Part shown: one piece after another, positions 11,979-23,629 of the stretch
Position numbering within the stretch: the first letter of the stretch is position 1
Layout of the letters: every line of letters starts with the position of its first letter
Assembly (NCBI GenBank): GCA_029747585.1
Contig: JAPEVF010000157.1
Span: 22,590 to 86,589 of the forward strand
Direction: 5' to 3'
Length of the DNA stretch: 64,000 nt
DNA from: Pleurotus djamor
Lineage: Eukaryota; Basidiomycota; Agaricomycetes; Agaricales; Pleurotaceae
Position numbers and translations under genes: made by a program
Notes under the pieces: model-generated
Told to the model about the DNA's origin: nothing
What the model saw: only the letters and a program-made list of their open reading frames with translations
Databases searched by the model: none

Positions 11979-12995
11979 ATGAACATGAACTTCAACCTCC
12001 TCGTCAACTTCACCGCCTTCGCACTCTTCGCACTCTTTGCTCGAGCTCAGAGCAACGTTGGCTCGAACTTCACTGCGAGCAGCACCTTGGAACTCACTGG
12101 CCTTGCGTCGGGTGCGCTCATCGACAACTCTACCAGTGCTGGAGTAAGTTTCTTCGTTCTTCTTCATCTTTGGGCCGTTAACTCAAAATTATTTTACCCT
12201 GAACAGACCATCTCTGGCAGCGTTCTCGAAATTCGCTGCCTCCTCCTCGTTCGCCAGAAGGGAAACTGGAAGGATCCCAACACCGGAAAATCGGGGAGCG
12301 TGTCCTTTGGACCGTATGAGGGGAACGGAAACACCGTCGCCGTTCAATTCAAGGACTTTGGTATTCCTAACGGCGTCCTCGTGAGTACACCATCGCGTTT
12401 TCTGGATAGGAAACACCTCTAATGGCTATTCAATATAGATCGACGAGCCTCTCGATGTTTCAGCGTCGTCTGACATTGACTTAGATCTTTGGTTCACCGT
12501 CGACTTTAGCTCCCCTTGTGTTGCACATTACACTTGGTGAGCACTTTGGATTTCCGCCTTTTTCAATCTTTTGTTGCTCACAACACTGTATTTCATAGTA
12601 CCGGAAGTGTCTTCAAGTACACTTACACCTATACGGGACTCACTTGCGGCGGCTCTCCTAGTCCCAGTCCCAGTAACTCTGCTCCCGCGCCTTCAGGTAC
12701 CGCGGTTCCCAAGGTGCGTCCTGCTTAACACCCCATATTTGAGTCCGTCCCGTTGCTTACCTTGGGATCCCACTAGTTTGGTCAATGCGGCGGTACGTCT
12801 TGCTTTTCTTACACTACGATTCTTCTTCCTACAAGCTCATGATACTGCTTTAGGGATAGGCTGGACTGGCTCGACTGTATGTGTCGCCGGGACAGTTTGC
12901 ACCGTCGCGAATGCCGTGAGTGTATCCTCAATCTTGCTGAGTATTTAAGAGGGTCTAACGGTTTAATTTATTAGTTCTTCTCCCAGTGTTTGTAG
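11979..12995 (+). CDS. Secreted protein with C-terminal CBM1 cellulose-binding domain
   Basis: Seven exons (introns 12144-12206, 12381-12438, 12537-12598, 12714-12776, 12793-12853, 12916-12974) give 216 residues. Residues 1-23 are a classical signal peptide ending ARA-Q. Residues about 25-150 form a domain I do not recognise, rich in Ser, Thr, Val and Gly, with cysteines in LEIRCLL, SSPCVAHYTC and TYTGLTC. A Pro/Ser linker (SPSPSPSNSAPAPSG) follows. The last 33 residues are a fungal-type CBM1: FGQCGGIGWTG, then C-V-A-G-T-V-C and FFSQCL, with the aromatic and cysteine positions of the family. CBM1 anchors secreted proteins to crystalline cellulose. The CBM1 is encoded over three very short exons (16, 62 and 21 nt). 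The N-domain could be catalytic, structural or effector-like. No glycoside hydrolase motif is visible. Confidence 0.88.
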
Positions 12996-13770
12996 TTCAC
13001 AAATGTCGCTGGCTTCCAGTTACGCGACAGGGTCATTCACCCCCAAGTCCAGTTTCATCTATTCACCGTCTGAATCTGTATGTCTGCCTTAACTTCTCCT
13101 GATTTCATGTGTTTTCCTTTGATATATATATCGTTCCGCGCCTAGCCTGACGCCCTGAAAAATTCCTCCTGGTGCCATACTTGAGATTAAACGAGAACAC
13201 GATGTGGAAGGTGTCTGCTTGAAGCTCTAGAGTAGAGTCCTCTCCGTTCATTATCAACTAAGCCAGAAAGGAGCTTCCCAGCCTAGATCCAACCCATGAC
13301 CTATCGCACGGAAACTCCTGTCAGTAAATTGAAGTCGCATCGTCCTTCTCCGCGCCAAGTCATAGTCTGTACTCTTTGTCTCATAATAAGACATCACGCT
13401 GCCCAACAGCCTTGCCTTGGCCGAGACATCGCCCGCTCATTGTCCTCTATTTTTCGCTGGTAAGCCGTGTCATCAATTCTCTTTTGGATTGTTGATATCG
13501 GACAATGAAGAATTGAGACTACACCGTATAGACCATCGGTAACCTTAGTGGTCGCGCGTCACTACCCCAGCCGTGTGGTCGTATCATTGTCAATGGTCCA
13601 CCGTCATTGCCCACCGCGTCGCGTGCGTGCCACCGAGGCGAGCTGGCGTATAAAAGCAACTCTTCGCCGCCAGAGTTCACCGTCATCGCACTCTCTTTCC
13701 ATCACTCAACACATCCTTCCTTCCGCCTCTACCCCGTGTCATACAAGTCCTCTTACCTTAGAGAGCTGCG
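12996..13770. other. Intergenic stretch with promoter of the acidic protein gene
   Basis: No supported gene. It contains the CBM1 gene 3' region and, near the right end, a TATA box for the next gene. Confidence 0.4.
13649..13656 (+). promoter_or_regulatory. TATA box of the acidic single-exon gene
   Basis: TATAAAAG lies 122 bases before the ATG at 13771, with a C-rich leader between. Confidence 0.55.
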
Positions 13771-14595
13771 ATGAACCAACACACTCGATATAGCCCCCGT
13801 GCTCAGCGCATCAACTCCAACGTTACGCAAGTTCCAGGCGGTCTGCGATCTCCTTTCATGGGAACGACTTCTCGTCAACGCGGACCCTTCGAAGGTGTCC
13901 CTGAGCAGAACCAGGATCTTCGTATCCTGTATCATATCTTCGACTACATCTATGCCAACGACCCTGGTTTCCGCGACTTCGTCTCTGAACGTGAACAAGA
14001 ATACGCCCCTCGCCCTCGCCAGACTGCAAATACCTTCGTCGGCACTCCCAATCCAACCGCTGATTTTCGAGGACTCGATAATGGATCTCCCCGTGGAGAT
14101 CACCATCATAACCCTCCGTTCCAGGTTTACTCTGATGCGCCCCCTCCCAGCCCATCCTTCTCTCGCCCTCCTTCTCCTCACCAAGCTCAAACATCCCAGT
14201 CTCCAGCCCAAGCTCATCCTCACGAAGACTACAACTACTTCACCCTCAGATCCGCAGCGCGCCAATTGCGCTTTGACAACGTTGAATACGATGAGGACGA
14301 GTATGAGGGAGTTGATGATGGAGAGGATGAATTTGAGAGTCCGTTCTTCGACCCCGATAACGAGTATGATGGTGGAGAGGAGCGTCTCCGACAGCTGGCT
14401 GAGCTTGCCAGTACCCATGGTCCAGTTCACAGTCACGCCGTGCACTACCCCTCCCCGGCATCGACCAATGCGACCATCCAAGCTCCTGCTCAAGGAACGG
14501 TTTCTGGCGTCATTAACACCGTTGGCCAGCAGGGTGGCGAAGACGAAGCTATCGAAATCCGAGTCAAGATGTCAATTTCACGCTTGCTCAACTAG
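13771..14595 (+). CDS. Hypothetical acidic, low-complexity single-exon protein
   Basis: A 274-residue frame without introns. Residues about 45-70 form a plausible helical segment (DLRILYHIFDYIYANDPGFRDF). The middle is Pro/Ser/His-rich and residues about 165-215 are strongly acidic (DEDEYEGVDDGEDEFES). A basic C-terminal tail follows. No known domain, signal peptide or membrane segment is seen. I prefer this frame over two overlapping long frames (one plus, one minus) because of its start context, the TATA box upstream and the segregated composition. It is probably an intrinsically disordered nuclear or cytosolic protein of unknown function. Confidence 0.6.
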   Translation: MNQHTRYSPRAQRINSNVTQVPGGLRSPFMGTTSRQRGPFEGVPEQNQDLRILYHIFDYIYANDPGFRDFVSEREQEYAPRPRQTANTFVGTPNPTADFRGLDNGSPRGDHHHNPPFQVYSDAPPPSPSFSRPPSPHQAQTSQSPAQAHPHEDYNYFTLRSAARQLRFDNVEYDEDEYEGVDDGEDEFESPFFDPDNEYDGGEERLRQLAELASTHGPVHSHAVHYPSPASTNATIQAPAQGTVSGVINTVGQQGGEDEAIEIRVKMSISRLLN

Positions 14596-15406
14596 GTCTT
14601 TGACCTTTGGCCAGATGGACTCTTCGTACTTCACACTGCTCTTCTTGGGGTTTACCAATGTAATTTTACGGGTTTGGGCGGTGTGGACTCCGTCTACATA
14701 GCCCATGGTTGTCATTTGTACTACTGCTATTTCTTCTACTCTTTGCTTTGTATTTTTGCTGTCTATATCGCAAGTTGATTTTAGCTATCCTGTTGTAATG
14801 GATTATGTCTACTTCTTTCATTTTACCGTTGTGTTAAGCGAAAACCTCAACGGTACAAATTCCATCCTCTCGTGCCTTCCCAGCTGCATCGTGTTGAATT
14901 TGTTGCGTTGGCTTTTGAATGAATATGATTCCTAGGTCAGTTGTTTGGATGTCTCTAGGCAGCAAGAGGACGTACCGCTCTGAGGGTATCATTTTCATCC
15001 TGTACGCCGCAGCACACCACACATTTTTTACCGAGTAGAGTAGAACTGCCGCCAATGTAAAGGTCATGTCTATGTCCTTGCGTAGCCTGGCCTCGGATAC
15101 GACAGGAGTTGCACGGCGTGTCTTACTTTGAGCCTGAAGCAAGGCGAAGAGGTAAGCATGTGTTCGCACTCGGTTTGACAGCATACAAACTCACTTGGAC
15201 AGATTTCATCTGGACATATCCATGACAGTTGCTAGATCTTGGACGGAACCCCTGCCCATCAGGGACCAAGCCAGGTGTCGCGTTGTGTCTGTCCCACATC
15301 TAATCTTATCTCCCATTATTGTCATTTTACTACTACCGAACCTTCACCGAACCTTGCTCTAGACGCGTGTGTCAGTAGAAGTATACCTTGTCTCCGTGTA
15401 CTTACG
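14596..15406. other. Intergenic stretch before the F-box tandem family
   Basis: T-rich immediately after the acidic gene, as for a 3' untranslated region. Nothing else supportable is seen on either strand. Confidence 0.4.
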
Positions 15407-16586
15407 ATGAACTCAAGTTCCAATGGTGAGCGAGGATCCTCTGATATCGCAGATCTCACATGCATCCACAGTGCTCCCGAACGAACTTTTGACCATCATC
15501 CTGAACAAAGTCGCAATCTCAAACCCCACCGATCTCTTCTCGATGCTCTTCGTCTCTCGTCGCTTCTACGATTTAGCCATACCAATCCTCTACGAAGATA
15601 TCTCCCATGAGATCGATACCACATCAACCCCCAAAGTCTTATCATCTCTCCAAGCTAGCCCACACCTCTCCCTCACCAAACAATTCACACTGATCGCTCC
15701 ATTTCTCCCAAGATCCATGTCGGTTACTGCCTTACCAGCAATATTTGCATCACTAACTCACATCGAAAAACTATGGCTGCAAATCGAGGACGCAGGAACA
15801 ACCTTACTCACCTCGATCGGCTCATCTACCCTCACACATCTCAGTTTCACGGGAGGCTTTCACCCGCCCGACCTCGTTAATACCCTCACCACACAAACGT
15901 CCCTTCGGCATTTGACCCTCATGTGCTTTACAGGGCGGATAGAGCTCCCTGTAGATGCGTTGCCCAATCTGTGTTTGATGTTTGGACCCATGGATTTTTG
16001 GAGCGATATCGCAAAAGGCCGGTCGATTCATCATGTTCATTCCCTGTACGTCGTTGGAAGAGAGTTCGTGCACACCCTGGATAAGGATCAGCTCGGGTCT
16101 ATCGTTTCCTTGAAACTTGTAGTGTCAGATGTGACGTGCCTCCGCGAGCTCATCCCCCATATGAAGAACGTCGAGTATCTTCGTTTGACCGTGGAAGTTG
16201 TGGGATTTGTACGTCTTCCTTCCTCCTTTACTCTACAAGTTTCACCAATTACCAATCACCGATCACATCACGCGCGAGAGTTATGCTCACCAGAATCTCA
16301 GGGAGTCCAAGTGAATACATCACCCACGATCAACGATTATCTCGTCATTCCATCGAAAAAACTACGATACTGCAACGTCGGGCACATCTCAGTTTCGTTG
16401 GAAGATTCCAGGCGGATGTTCGATACGTTCCCGAGGCTTGATGCGGTCGATTCTAATACACCGAGCGATGATGAGCTGTTTGTGGTCGTACGCTATGTTA
16501 GAGGTGCTTTGGCCTATGTTGTTACGGAGATTCCTGCGGTGAAACAGTGGGGACGGTGGTGGGAGAATGTGTGCCGTGGGTTATAG
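15407..16586 (+). CDS. F-box-like protein, copy A (intact) of a tandem family
   Basis: Three exons (15407-15425, 15472-16208, 16302-16586) give 346 residues. The short first exon encodes six residues and splices to the F-box core (LPNELLTIILNKV, then LFSMLFVSRRFYDLAIPILYEDIS). Leucine-rich repeats follow (LTHLSFTGG, LRHLTLMC, KNVEYLRLTV), and the protein ends in WGRWWENVCRGL. The exon/intron pattern is shared with copy B, which supports the 46-nt first intron. The role is presumably SCF-type substrate adaptor. Copies B and C lie within 4 kb on the same strand and are decayed, so this is the only functional member here. Confidence 0.75.
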
Positions 16587-18574
16587 TGGGAGGGTGTTTC
16601 TCAGTGAGCGTCAGTCCGCGTTGGAGAGTATCCCTTCGTTCGTTCCAGCATCATAAATGTTGTATATCTCAATAGCGAACATAGTGAGTATTTCCCGAAG
16701 CAACCGTAAGCAGAGGTCAACAGGTCCGACAGCTATCCGTTGCTTTCGGAAAATGCATAGATCTTCAACTACTCTAAAACATGTACGGCGGCGACATCTG
16801 AGCAGTAGCATCGACCTGAGCCAGCGTCCCCACGTGCTGTCGATAGAGCGCTGCGAGAGGTGGTACGTAGACGACCTGAGGCATAGAAAAGAAGCGAAGA
16901 GTTGCTCATGGTCGATTCATCGACGGTTGAAATTAGACCTACCGAAGCACTTTCAAAAGAATACAAACTTCGCTCTACGCTATTGATCCATCCCTTCGGT
17001 CATTTCTACGCATGGTCCGCGCGTTCCTACGCTTTGATCTAATACATGCATTTTGACAGGTTTGCACGGTCCGTCGGGGCATTTGGAGATATTGCTTCAG
17101 GTACGTTTGATGAAGCTGAGACGGTCATGTCTGAACAATACAGTAAGTATAAATACATGATGCACTGTAGATAGCCGCATAACAAGAGGTAAACTCACGA
17201 AATTCCATTTTTCTGCGAGGATAACTTGACCAACATACTTGTATATCTCCCTCATGATAGCGGTAATCGTCCTGTTCTTCTGGGATCGAGTTCGTGGATT
17301 ACCAGCTCTACTTTTGAGGCTATCGGCCGGGAGGTGCGTTGAGAGCTTGGAGGTGGATGTTCCGGGGTACTAGCAGGGGGACATGGCCCGGGACGGCCGC
17401 TGGGGATAAATTGAGACGCGGTGGCGATGGTTCGAGCTTTGGTTTACATCCTAGAGCAGTCGGTCAGTGTTTTTTGGATACGTATTGGAGCTAATCAGAC
17501 GAACCGCTTGGAATTTGCTTGCAGACGGAATCTATACTCGATGTTCCGTCCTAAACCTCACGGACGGGTAAGCAATTGACTCCACGCAGCGTAAGCGTGG
17601 GCTTGTGGTCCGCTCCGCCGAGTACAGGGTGGTTTGTGCGGAGGAGGAGGAACTGGAGCTTGCGTAGCAGTGGGGTCGGTAACGTTGACAGAGCTTTGAA
17701 GAGGACTGATGAGATGGTGCTTGAGCTCGAGTTGCTGGTAGAGGAGCCGACATGGATGCCAATCAAGACCGCAGCCGATTGGGTGAGATGGTGGTGGATG
17801 AATTGGTGAAATCGCCCGACCCTCCCTTCATTGACGAGACGAGACGGCTGTGTGGAGTCTGAGAAGCGTGCGACCACGAGGGAAAGGATTGAAAAAATGA
17901 CGGCTACGAAGAGTAAGCGGCACAACAGGACCCAACAAAGGTGAATAGCAGTCAGCCTTACAGGAAAAAGTGAACGGACACGGATAATTACGGCTTGAGG
18001 GTTCGTATCCAGCACGAGCAGACCACAGAACGGTCATAGCAGCGGCTAGCCTCCCATTTTCTGCAACACCAAGGGAATTTTCCTTCCAGCAAATGCCCGC
18101 ACGGATAAACGTAGCGGGATGGTCTCAAGGTCGATGTTGGAGACAGTGCTGTAGGTGCAAGATCTAGTGGGAAAATGGTCTCATAGTCAATCATCGCGTC
18201 AAAAGAAAATGACATGCTGGGTAACATACCATGAATTTCACTCGCATCCATCGGAGAAGACCTTGACGAGGATTGCGAGAGGATGCTTAGTTTGAAAATT
18301 GACACGGATGGGGAAGGGGAGGAAGTTTGTCGATGGGCGCTTGGTCTTAAATCCAGCCGGCTCCTATCATGAGAGGGGCTCGAGGAGTCTTCAATCTAGC
18401 GCGGAAATGGGACGGGTTCAATCATCTCACCAACATATACGACTCTTAAAAGTTACTCCTTGGGCGGCATATGTCCACGTTTCAGCTTTGCCGAGCCCTT
18501 TGATATTACTATATTAACCCTCAACCCAACGGTCTTCGGGCGGCTTTCTCATCGACAGTTAAACGGTGACCACG
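16587..18574. other. Stretch between F-box copies A and B
   Basis: Several short open frames occur on both strands, but no domain or coherent splice model was found, apart from the weak minus-strand frame listed separately. A donor-like GGTACGT and several acceptors exist around 17,000-17,300, but I could not connect them into a gene. Confidence 0.35.
17551..18015 (-). CDS. Hypothetical small protein with one membrane segment
   Basis: A 154-residue frame with a hydrophobic helix near residues 20-46 (AIHLCWVLLCRLLFVAVIFSILSLVVA, described by key residues Leu, Val, Phe) and a Ser/Thr-rich tail. No family is recognised. A preceding frame starting MDASEIHGM (about 18,250) could supply an upstream exon, but I found no in-frame junction. 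It may be a chance frame. Confidence 0.22.
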   Translation of the reverse strand: MLDTNPQAVIIRVRSLFPVRLTAIHLCWVLLCRLLFVAVIFSILSLVVARFSDSTQPSRLVNEGRVGRFHQFIHHHLTQSAAVLIGIHVGSSTSNSSSSTISSVLFKALSTLPTPLLRKLQFLLLRTNHPVLGGADHKPTLTLRGVNCLPVREV

Positions 18575-19748
18575 ATGGCCTCAGATTCGAGTGGTGAGCG
18601 AGTCGAGGAACATACTGACTTGTATGAGAAGACTCACAAATACCAACAGCACTCCCTATCGATCTTTTAGCCATCATCCTGAACGAAGTCGCGATTCCAA
18701 AGCCCGTTGCTCTCTTCCCGATGCTCTTCGTCTGCCGTCGCTTTCATGATATCACCATTCGAATCCTCTACAGAGACATCAGCATAGAGATGAGCGTGGA
18801 AGCCAAATCTGAAAAAATGAGGAGAATACTCTCTCTCAAAGCTAGCTCTCATCTATCCCTCACCTTGCGATTTGCGCTGACATGCCACAACCTCCCGTGG
18901 TACATGCCTCGGTCGGGTATCTTAGAGCATATCGTTTGGTCGATGAGAAGTCTACAGAAGCTCTGCTTGATCCTTGGCTCCGCGGGACCGACCTTGCTCG
19001 CGTCAATCAGCTCAACTACCCTCACGCATCTCACGTTCTCAGCAAGCCTTTTCTCCGGAAAAATCTGTGATGCACTCATGGCACAGCCGTCAATACAGTA
19101 CTTGAAACTCACAGCCTGCCCTGGAGGCTCGCAGCTTCCGATGGATGCATTGCCCACTCTGCGCTCCATCGTCATAAACAGTGGCTTATGGAACCGCTTC
19201 GCCACGGGGCGGCCAGTCCAGCACCTTCACGATGCGTACCTCTATGATAGCCGTATGCTGCACTCCCTCGATTTCCTCAGCTCTCTTCTATCGTTGAAGC
19301 TCAGTGTTGAAAATGTGAAGTGCCTCCGAGAACTCGTACCCCATCTAAAGAACGTTGAATATCTCTGTCTGACCATCAGGGACTATGGGTTGGTAAGTCG
19401 TCTCCTTCTCTACCTTGTTGTCTTTCCTCCGCGAGGGCGGTGCTTACGCGATAACCCAAGGGAATCCAAGTTGATCAGTCATTCACGATCAACGATTATC
19501 TCGCTGTCCCTTCCCAGAACCTATGATACTGCAATGTCGGGTCGCTCTCACTTTCGTCGACTGACTCGAAGCAAATGTTCGACAAGTTCCCCCAGCTCAA
19601 AGCGCTCGACTCTAAGACACCTAGTGATCTACACCCGTTCTCAGTGGAGCGCTATGTCAGAGACGCCGAGTGCTCCGTCATGAAAGGGTTCCCCGCATTG
19701 AGGAAGTGGGAACATTGGTGGGAGAACGTCTACCGAGATTTGGATTAG
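18575..19748 (+). pseudogene. F-box-like protein, copy B, stopped by a nonsense codon
   Basis: Same architecture as copy A: exon 1 18575-18593, exon 2 18650-19392, exon 3 19461-19748, with the same intron phases. The F-box segment (LPIDLLAIILNEV, LFPMLFVCRRFHDITIRILYRDIS) and the leucine-rich body align to copy A. In exon 3 the codon that is CGA (Arg) in copy A is TGA at 19524-19526. This gives 275 instead of 349 residues and removes the conserved tail (the reading after the stop still ends W-E-H-W-W-E-N-V). The downstream part still looks protein-coding, so the stop is recent. A truncated but functional product cannot be excluded. Confidence 0.7.
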
Positions 19749-19796
19749 AAGGACAGCTTTTTGATAATACTCTGCTACAGCGTTTACAAAGCAATA

Positions 19797-20205
19797 GCTC
19801 TATCACACAAACATCCATTCAGTACTTTAACCTCATGTGTTCTCATGGGCGGATGGAGCTGCGAGTAGATACGTTGGACAACCTGTGTTCGATGATGGGC
19901 ACCCTTGACCTTAGGAGCGATCTCGCAACAGGCCCGTCCATTCACCATTTTCGCTCCCTGTACGTAGTAGGAAGAGACTGCATGCACACCCTGGAGAAGG
20001 ATCATTTCGACCCTATCGTTTCTGTGAGACTTGAAGCTTGAAGTGTCAGATATAACGTGCCTCCGCGAGTGCGTCCCCCACATGAAAAACGTGTATGAGC
20101 ATGACGGACGTTGGATATATAAGTCTTCCTTCCTCTTTTACGCGTTTGGTCAATCACGCGCAAGGGCTATGCTCACCAAAGTACCAGGGAGGCCAAGTTA
20201 ATGGA
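19797..20205 (+). pseudogene. F-box-like protein, copy C, 5'-truncated fragment
   Basis: The sequence aligns to the middle of copy A, from the repeat before its DALPNLC motif to the start of its last exon. It has no F-box and no start region. A seven-base direct duplication (CTTGAAG twice, about 20033-20046) shifts the frame within the V-S-D-V-T-C-L-R-E region. It begins about 50 bases after the end of copy B, so it is the remnant of a third tandem copy. Confidence 0.7.
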
Positions 20206-22304
20206 GATCCTTGAAATACAACAGACAACAGGCTGGAATGTGGACTATCTACCAAGGAAACCAAGAGACGAGGTACAACTACTCGAACTCAGTCAGCAAC
20301 ATCCACAAGCTGCTTCGAATTCCTCATTGTTCTCGCAGGTTACATAAAGTACTTGGGGTGTAACGTGCAAGGGGAAGCAGATATTCGCGGCCGGTTTGAC
20401 AGGACTCGAGCCTACTGAAGACTGAAGCCGAAACCTCTCCCTTCCTCGACAGCTTCCGGGGTTTGTGTTCCCTCCATCATCCTACTCTATTCCCATTCCT
20501 ACGCGTGATAATCACGTCCGAAAAGACCATGCCCAAAAGTCCCAACGAGGAAGTCCGTCCATGGGTCTTCTTCCGGCAGCTGGTCAAGTTGGGGACGATT
20601 CCGCACAAGGCGGCTACAAAGGTGTCTGAGGAGGCTCAGGCATCGGGTAGACATGTCTAAGGGAAGCATTCAGTATTGTATTGTTGTGTGTTGTTTTGAG
20701 TGCGAGGAGGTTGCCTCCGGCTAACCGTGCTGGTGATCCTTGACCTGTACCGAGTAGGTGAGTAAGTGAATAAAGGGGTGGGGACGAAGTGGAGAAACGA
20801 GCGAGGAATCTGAACGTGAGCAGCGAGGCGAGGCGAAGGTTCGTGAGCGAGACGGATCGAAAAGGCGGTGCGGCGACCAATGAGCAAGTGAAACGGATCG
20901 AAAAGGCTGCGGTGCCTGAGAGAACGATGTGAGCGATGAGAGAGGCGAAGAGAGCACACAAAGGCAGAGAACGAGGGGGAAAGCTGAGATGATATTTTTG
21001 TGATACGAAAACTACAGGTTTATATAGAAAATACAAGTGCAATTTCCTCGGAATGAGGTGGGGTCGAGGTGGAGTGAACAAGACATGGGGAGGGATTAGG
21101 AAATGTCGAGGACGACAAGGTAAAGTAGCGAAGATCTGTAAATTCGACAGGAAGTGTGGAGGGCGAGGAAAGATATGAAAAAGGGTATGATAAGACGGTG
21201 GTGGTATGTTGAATCGAGAGGGAAATGGGAGCGACGATCATTGTCGGATATGTCAAAGCGGCTATGTCAAGCGGGTATGTCAACCGTCGCGGTCATGTGA
21301 TCGAATGAAGAGGAAAAAGGAAAGATTACGCGCCCAGAGGGAAGGGAAACCCCACAGTATACCGAGACTATCATCTAAATTTAGAGGGCGATCTACACGG
21401 TATTTCTAGCTGCTACATTTACAGACCTCTTCATGGCCCTCGCAATCTGCTACTCATTACGACAGAGTTCATCGGAGTTCTCTCGGTCCGTTCCCAACTC
21501 TCGTTTCTTTTTGGGATATCTAGCTGAAGAATTCTCTTGGCTTACTTAGTACGCAGTCGAAGATATCCATGCTAATTAAATACACAGTGTCGTCCGGTCT
21601 TTTGACTAGGTTCGTGCACCACACTGGTCGGGACAACAACGTCACTCATGTAGGATCGATGGTAGCTTCATCGACCTTGCTGCGCTTATCACGGTAGCTT
21701 CTTTGCTCTTGAACTCCTCGTAAAAGATGAATCTAATACAACGTCTCTGTCTAGCATGTTGTGTTACCTCGATCTTTCGTCTTTTACAGCCTCGCCCTCC
21801 CACTTCCATGTCGTACGCCCATTTTTTGGTTGATTGGCTGAGAGCGATTTGACTCACTAGAAACCAGTATATGTTGCTTCATACCTTGCCTTGTGAGTTC
21901 CACTCATGCGCGTGCATTCTTCTCTTCGGTTTGCTTACCAGAGGTAGGCTGAATACGCGTCAAGCCCCGTCTCATGTTGAAGTGATAGAAGTCGTCGTTC
22001 ACAACTTGAATCCGGAGGAGAAAAATAGCCATTCTTCCATAAGCTAGACTCTTCTCATTTTCTGTATCTTTCCCTGGACATTCCCAAGCATGTTGCTACG
22101 AGCATGAATCGATTTCCATTACTCGTCTCCTGAGCCCCTGAACTCGGATATAAGGTAAGCCGGAGCGTCGGAAGCCCTCGCAGGAATCCGGCACCCGTGA
22201 TTGGCCATTGGCTTTCCACTCTCATTTCCTCTCCTCTTCGTCGTCTCCCTCAACGCACTCGAAGTCGTTGACATCGTTGCCGACAGCGTAGAGCCTTGCT
22301 AATC
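20206..22304. other. Long intergenic stretch upstream of SDH4
   Basis: Open frames around 20,614-21,283 on the minus strand are Ser/Pro/Leu low-complexity with three overlapping frames open at once, typical of GA/CT-biased non-coding DNA. A 43-codon frame at 20530-20661 (MPKSPNEEV..) is too short to judge. The last 100 bases before SDH4 are CT-rich. Confidence 0.4.
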
Positions 22305-23018
22305 ATGTCCACCTCTCTTCTCCTCTCGACTCTCTCAAGGGCTGCTACCCGTCGCGTGCCCAATGTCGCCGCTCTCCAAGGTTAGTCTCGGGGTTTCCTC
22401 AACATCCACCGCGGCGATGACTGATATGCTTGCCTTCAGTGCGACATGCCACCGACTCTACTGCATACGTTCCAGGAGGTCGTACGTAGGGTTCTATATG
22501 TGCCAAGAATCATTCATATATGCTATGTGTCTAGCCATCTACAAGGGTACAGTCAACGACCCCACGACGTTCCCGACCCCATCGAAAAGCCATGGCTCAT
22601 ATCATTGGGCGTTTGAACGCCTTCTGTCGGCGGGCCTGGTTCCTCTTACTGCCGCTGCCTTTGCGACGAGCGGTACCAACTACCCTATCCTAGACGGAAT
22701 TTTGGGAGTCAGTTTGATCATGCACAGTCACATTGGGGTGCGTATATTCAGTATCTGGGATGGAGGAGACTAGATCACGAAACTTCGTAACAGTTCGACT
22801 CTGTTGTTGTGGATTATCTCCACCCGCGCAAATTCCCAGTTATTGGCAGGATCGCAACTTGGGGCTTGAGGACGGCTACAGTTGGTGTTCTCGTCGGAGT
22901 TTATCAGTTCAACACCAACGATATCGGTGAGTAGCATGTATACTACCCTCCCCGCACTTTCCTCATGGCTGCGTTCGTAGGATTAACTGAGCTCATCGCT
23001 AAAGTCTGGACGGCGTAG
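22305..23018 (+). CDS. SDH4: Succinate dehydrogenase membrane anchor subunit CybS
   Basis: The small cytochrome b subunit anchors complex II in the mitochondrial inner membrane and forms part of the haem and ubiquinone sites. Five exons (introns 22381-22439, 22482-22534, 22738-22793, 22927-22980) give 163 residues. An N-terminal Arg/Ser-rich presequence is followed by the family motif GTVNDPTTFPTPS and SYHWAFERLLSAGLVPL. Next comes a helix ending in LIMHSHIGFDSVVVDYLH, which contains the haem-ligand His and the ubiquinone-site Asp-Tyr pair, and then a last helix. The second intron is placed so that GGPIYKGTVND reads through. The length is normal for the family. Confidence 0.92.
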
Positions 23019-23629
23019 TCACTGTATTTGTTGTCACAGAATATCAATTTTTCAAAGCTTGAAGTGCTGTTGTGATCATGAAATGTTGAGAATCCAAGGA
23101 CGATGCACTCTGTGGTTCTTGGGCCATGCTCGTACCTAGCCTAGGTACGCATCGTCTCTGAGGAGTTGATAGATTATATCTCTAACTGTGCATCCAGTGC
23201 GTTTCATCATCCAATCTCGTTCCGTTTGGGGTCAAGCCAACCCAAAACCTCGTCTTACTTTTCATCTAATGACGTCCAGGTATTATTTCAGATATATCCG
23301 AGCTTAGATATGGTGGCAGCAGCGCTTCAGCGTTCTATAGCTTCGTCCTGCCCTATACAATGGTGGCTTCAACGACGTTGTCGCTCTGCGTAGGCGTAGT
23401 CAATAAGCCGTGGACGCGATGGCCAGAAGCGGGCTGGGCATTTCTGTGATGCACACGTGAGTGCGTGGCTCTGTGTCCCGGATCGTCTCACGACCATGTG
23501 GCCCATAACCATCAGGCCGTCCTGGTACTACCAGTGGTACCTCGTTGCGAAGTCGTGAAGCTCATGTCTTTGCGATTCTTCACCCTAAACAAGGGCCACG
23601 TCAAGTCCTACGCCCTTACCCGTGTATCA
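23019..23629. other. Convergent intergenic stretch between SDH4 and the oxidoreductase
   Basis: Holds the 3' ends of two convergent genes. No supported gene of its own. Confidence 0.4.

Noticed and set aside
19524..19526. Selenocysteine or read-through codon in F-box copy B
   Set aside because: Fungi of this group lack selenocysteine insertion, and copy A has a plain CGA arginine codon at the same place, so a point mutation is simpler.
20614..21283. Long minus-strand frames as a secreted Ser/Pro-rich protein
   Set aside because: Three overlapping frames are open simultaneously with low-complexity composition and no splice or promoter signals. This is typical of biased non-coding DNA.
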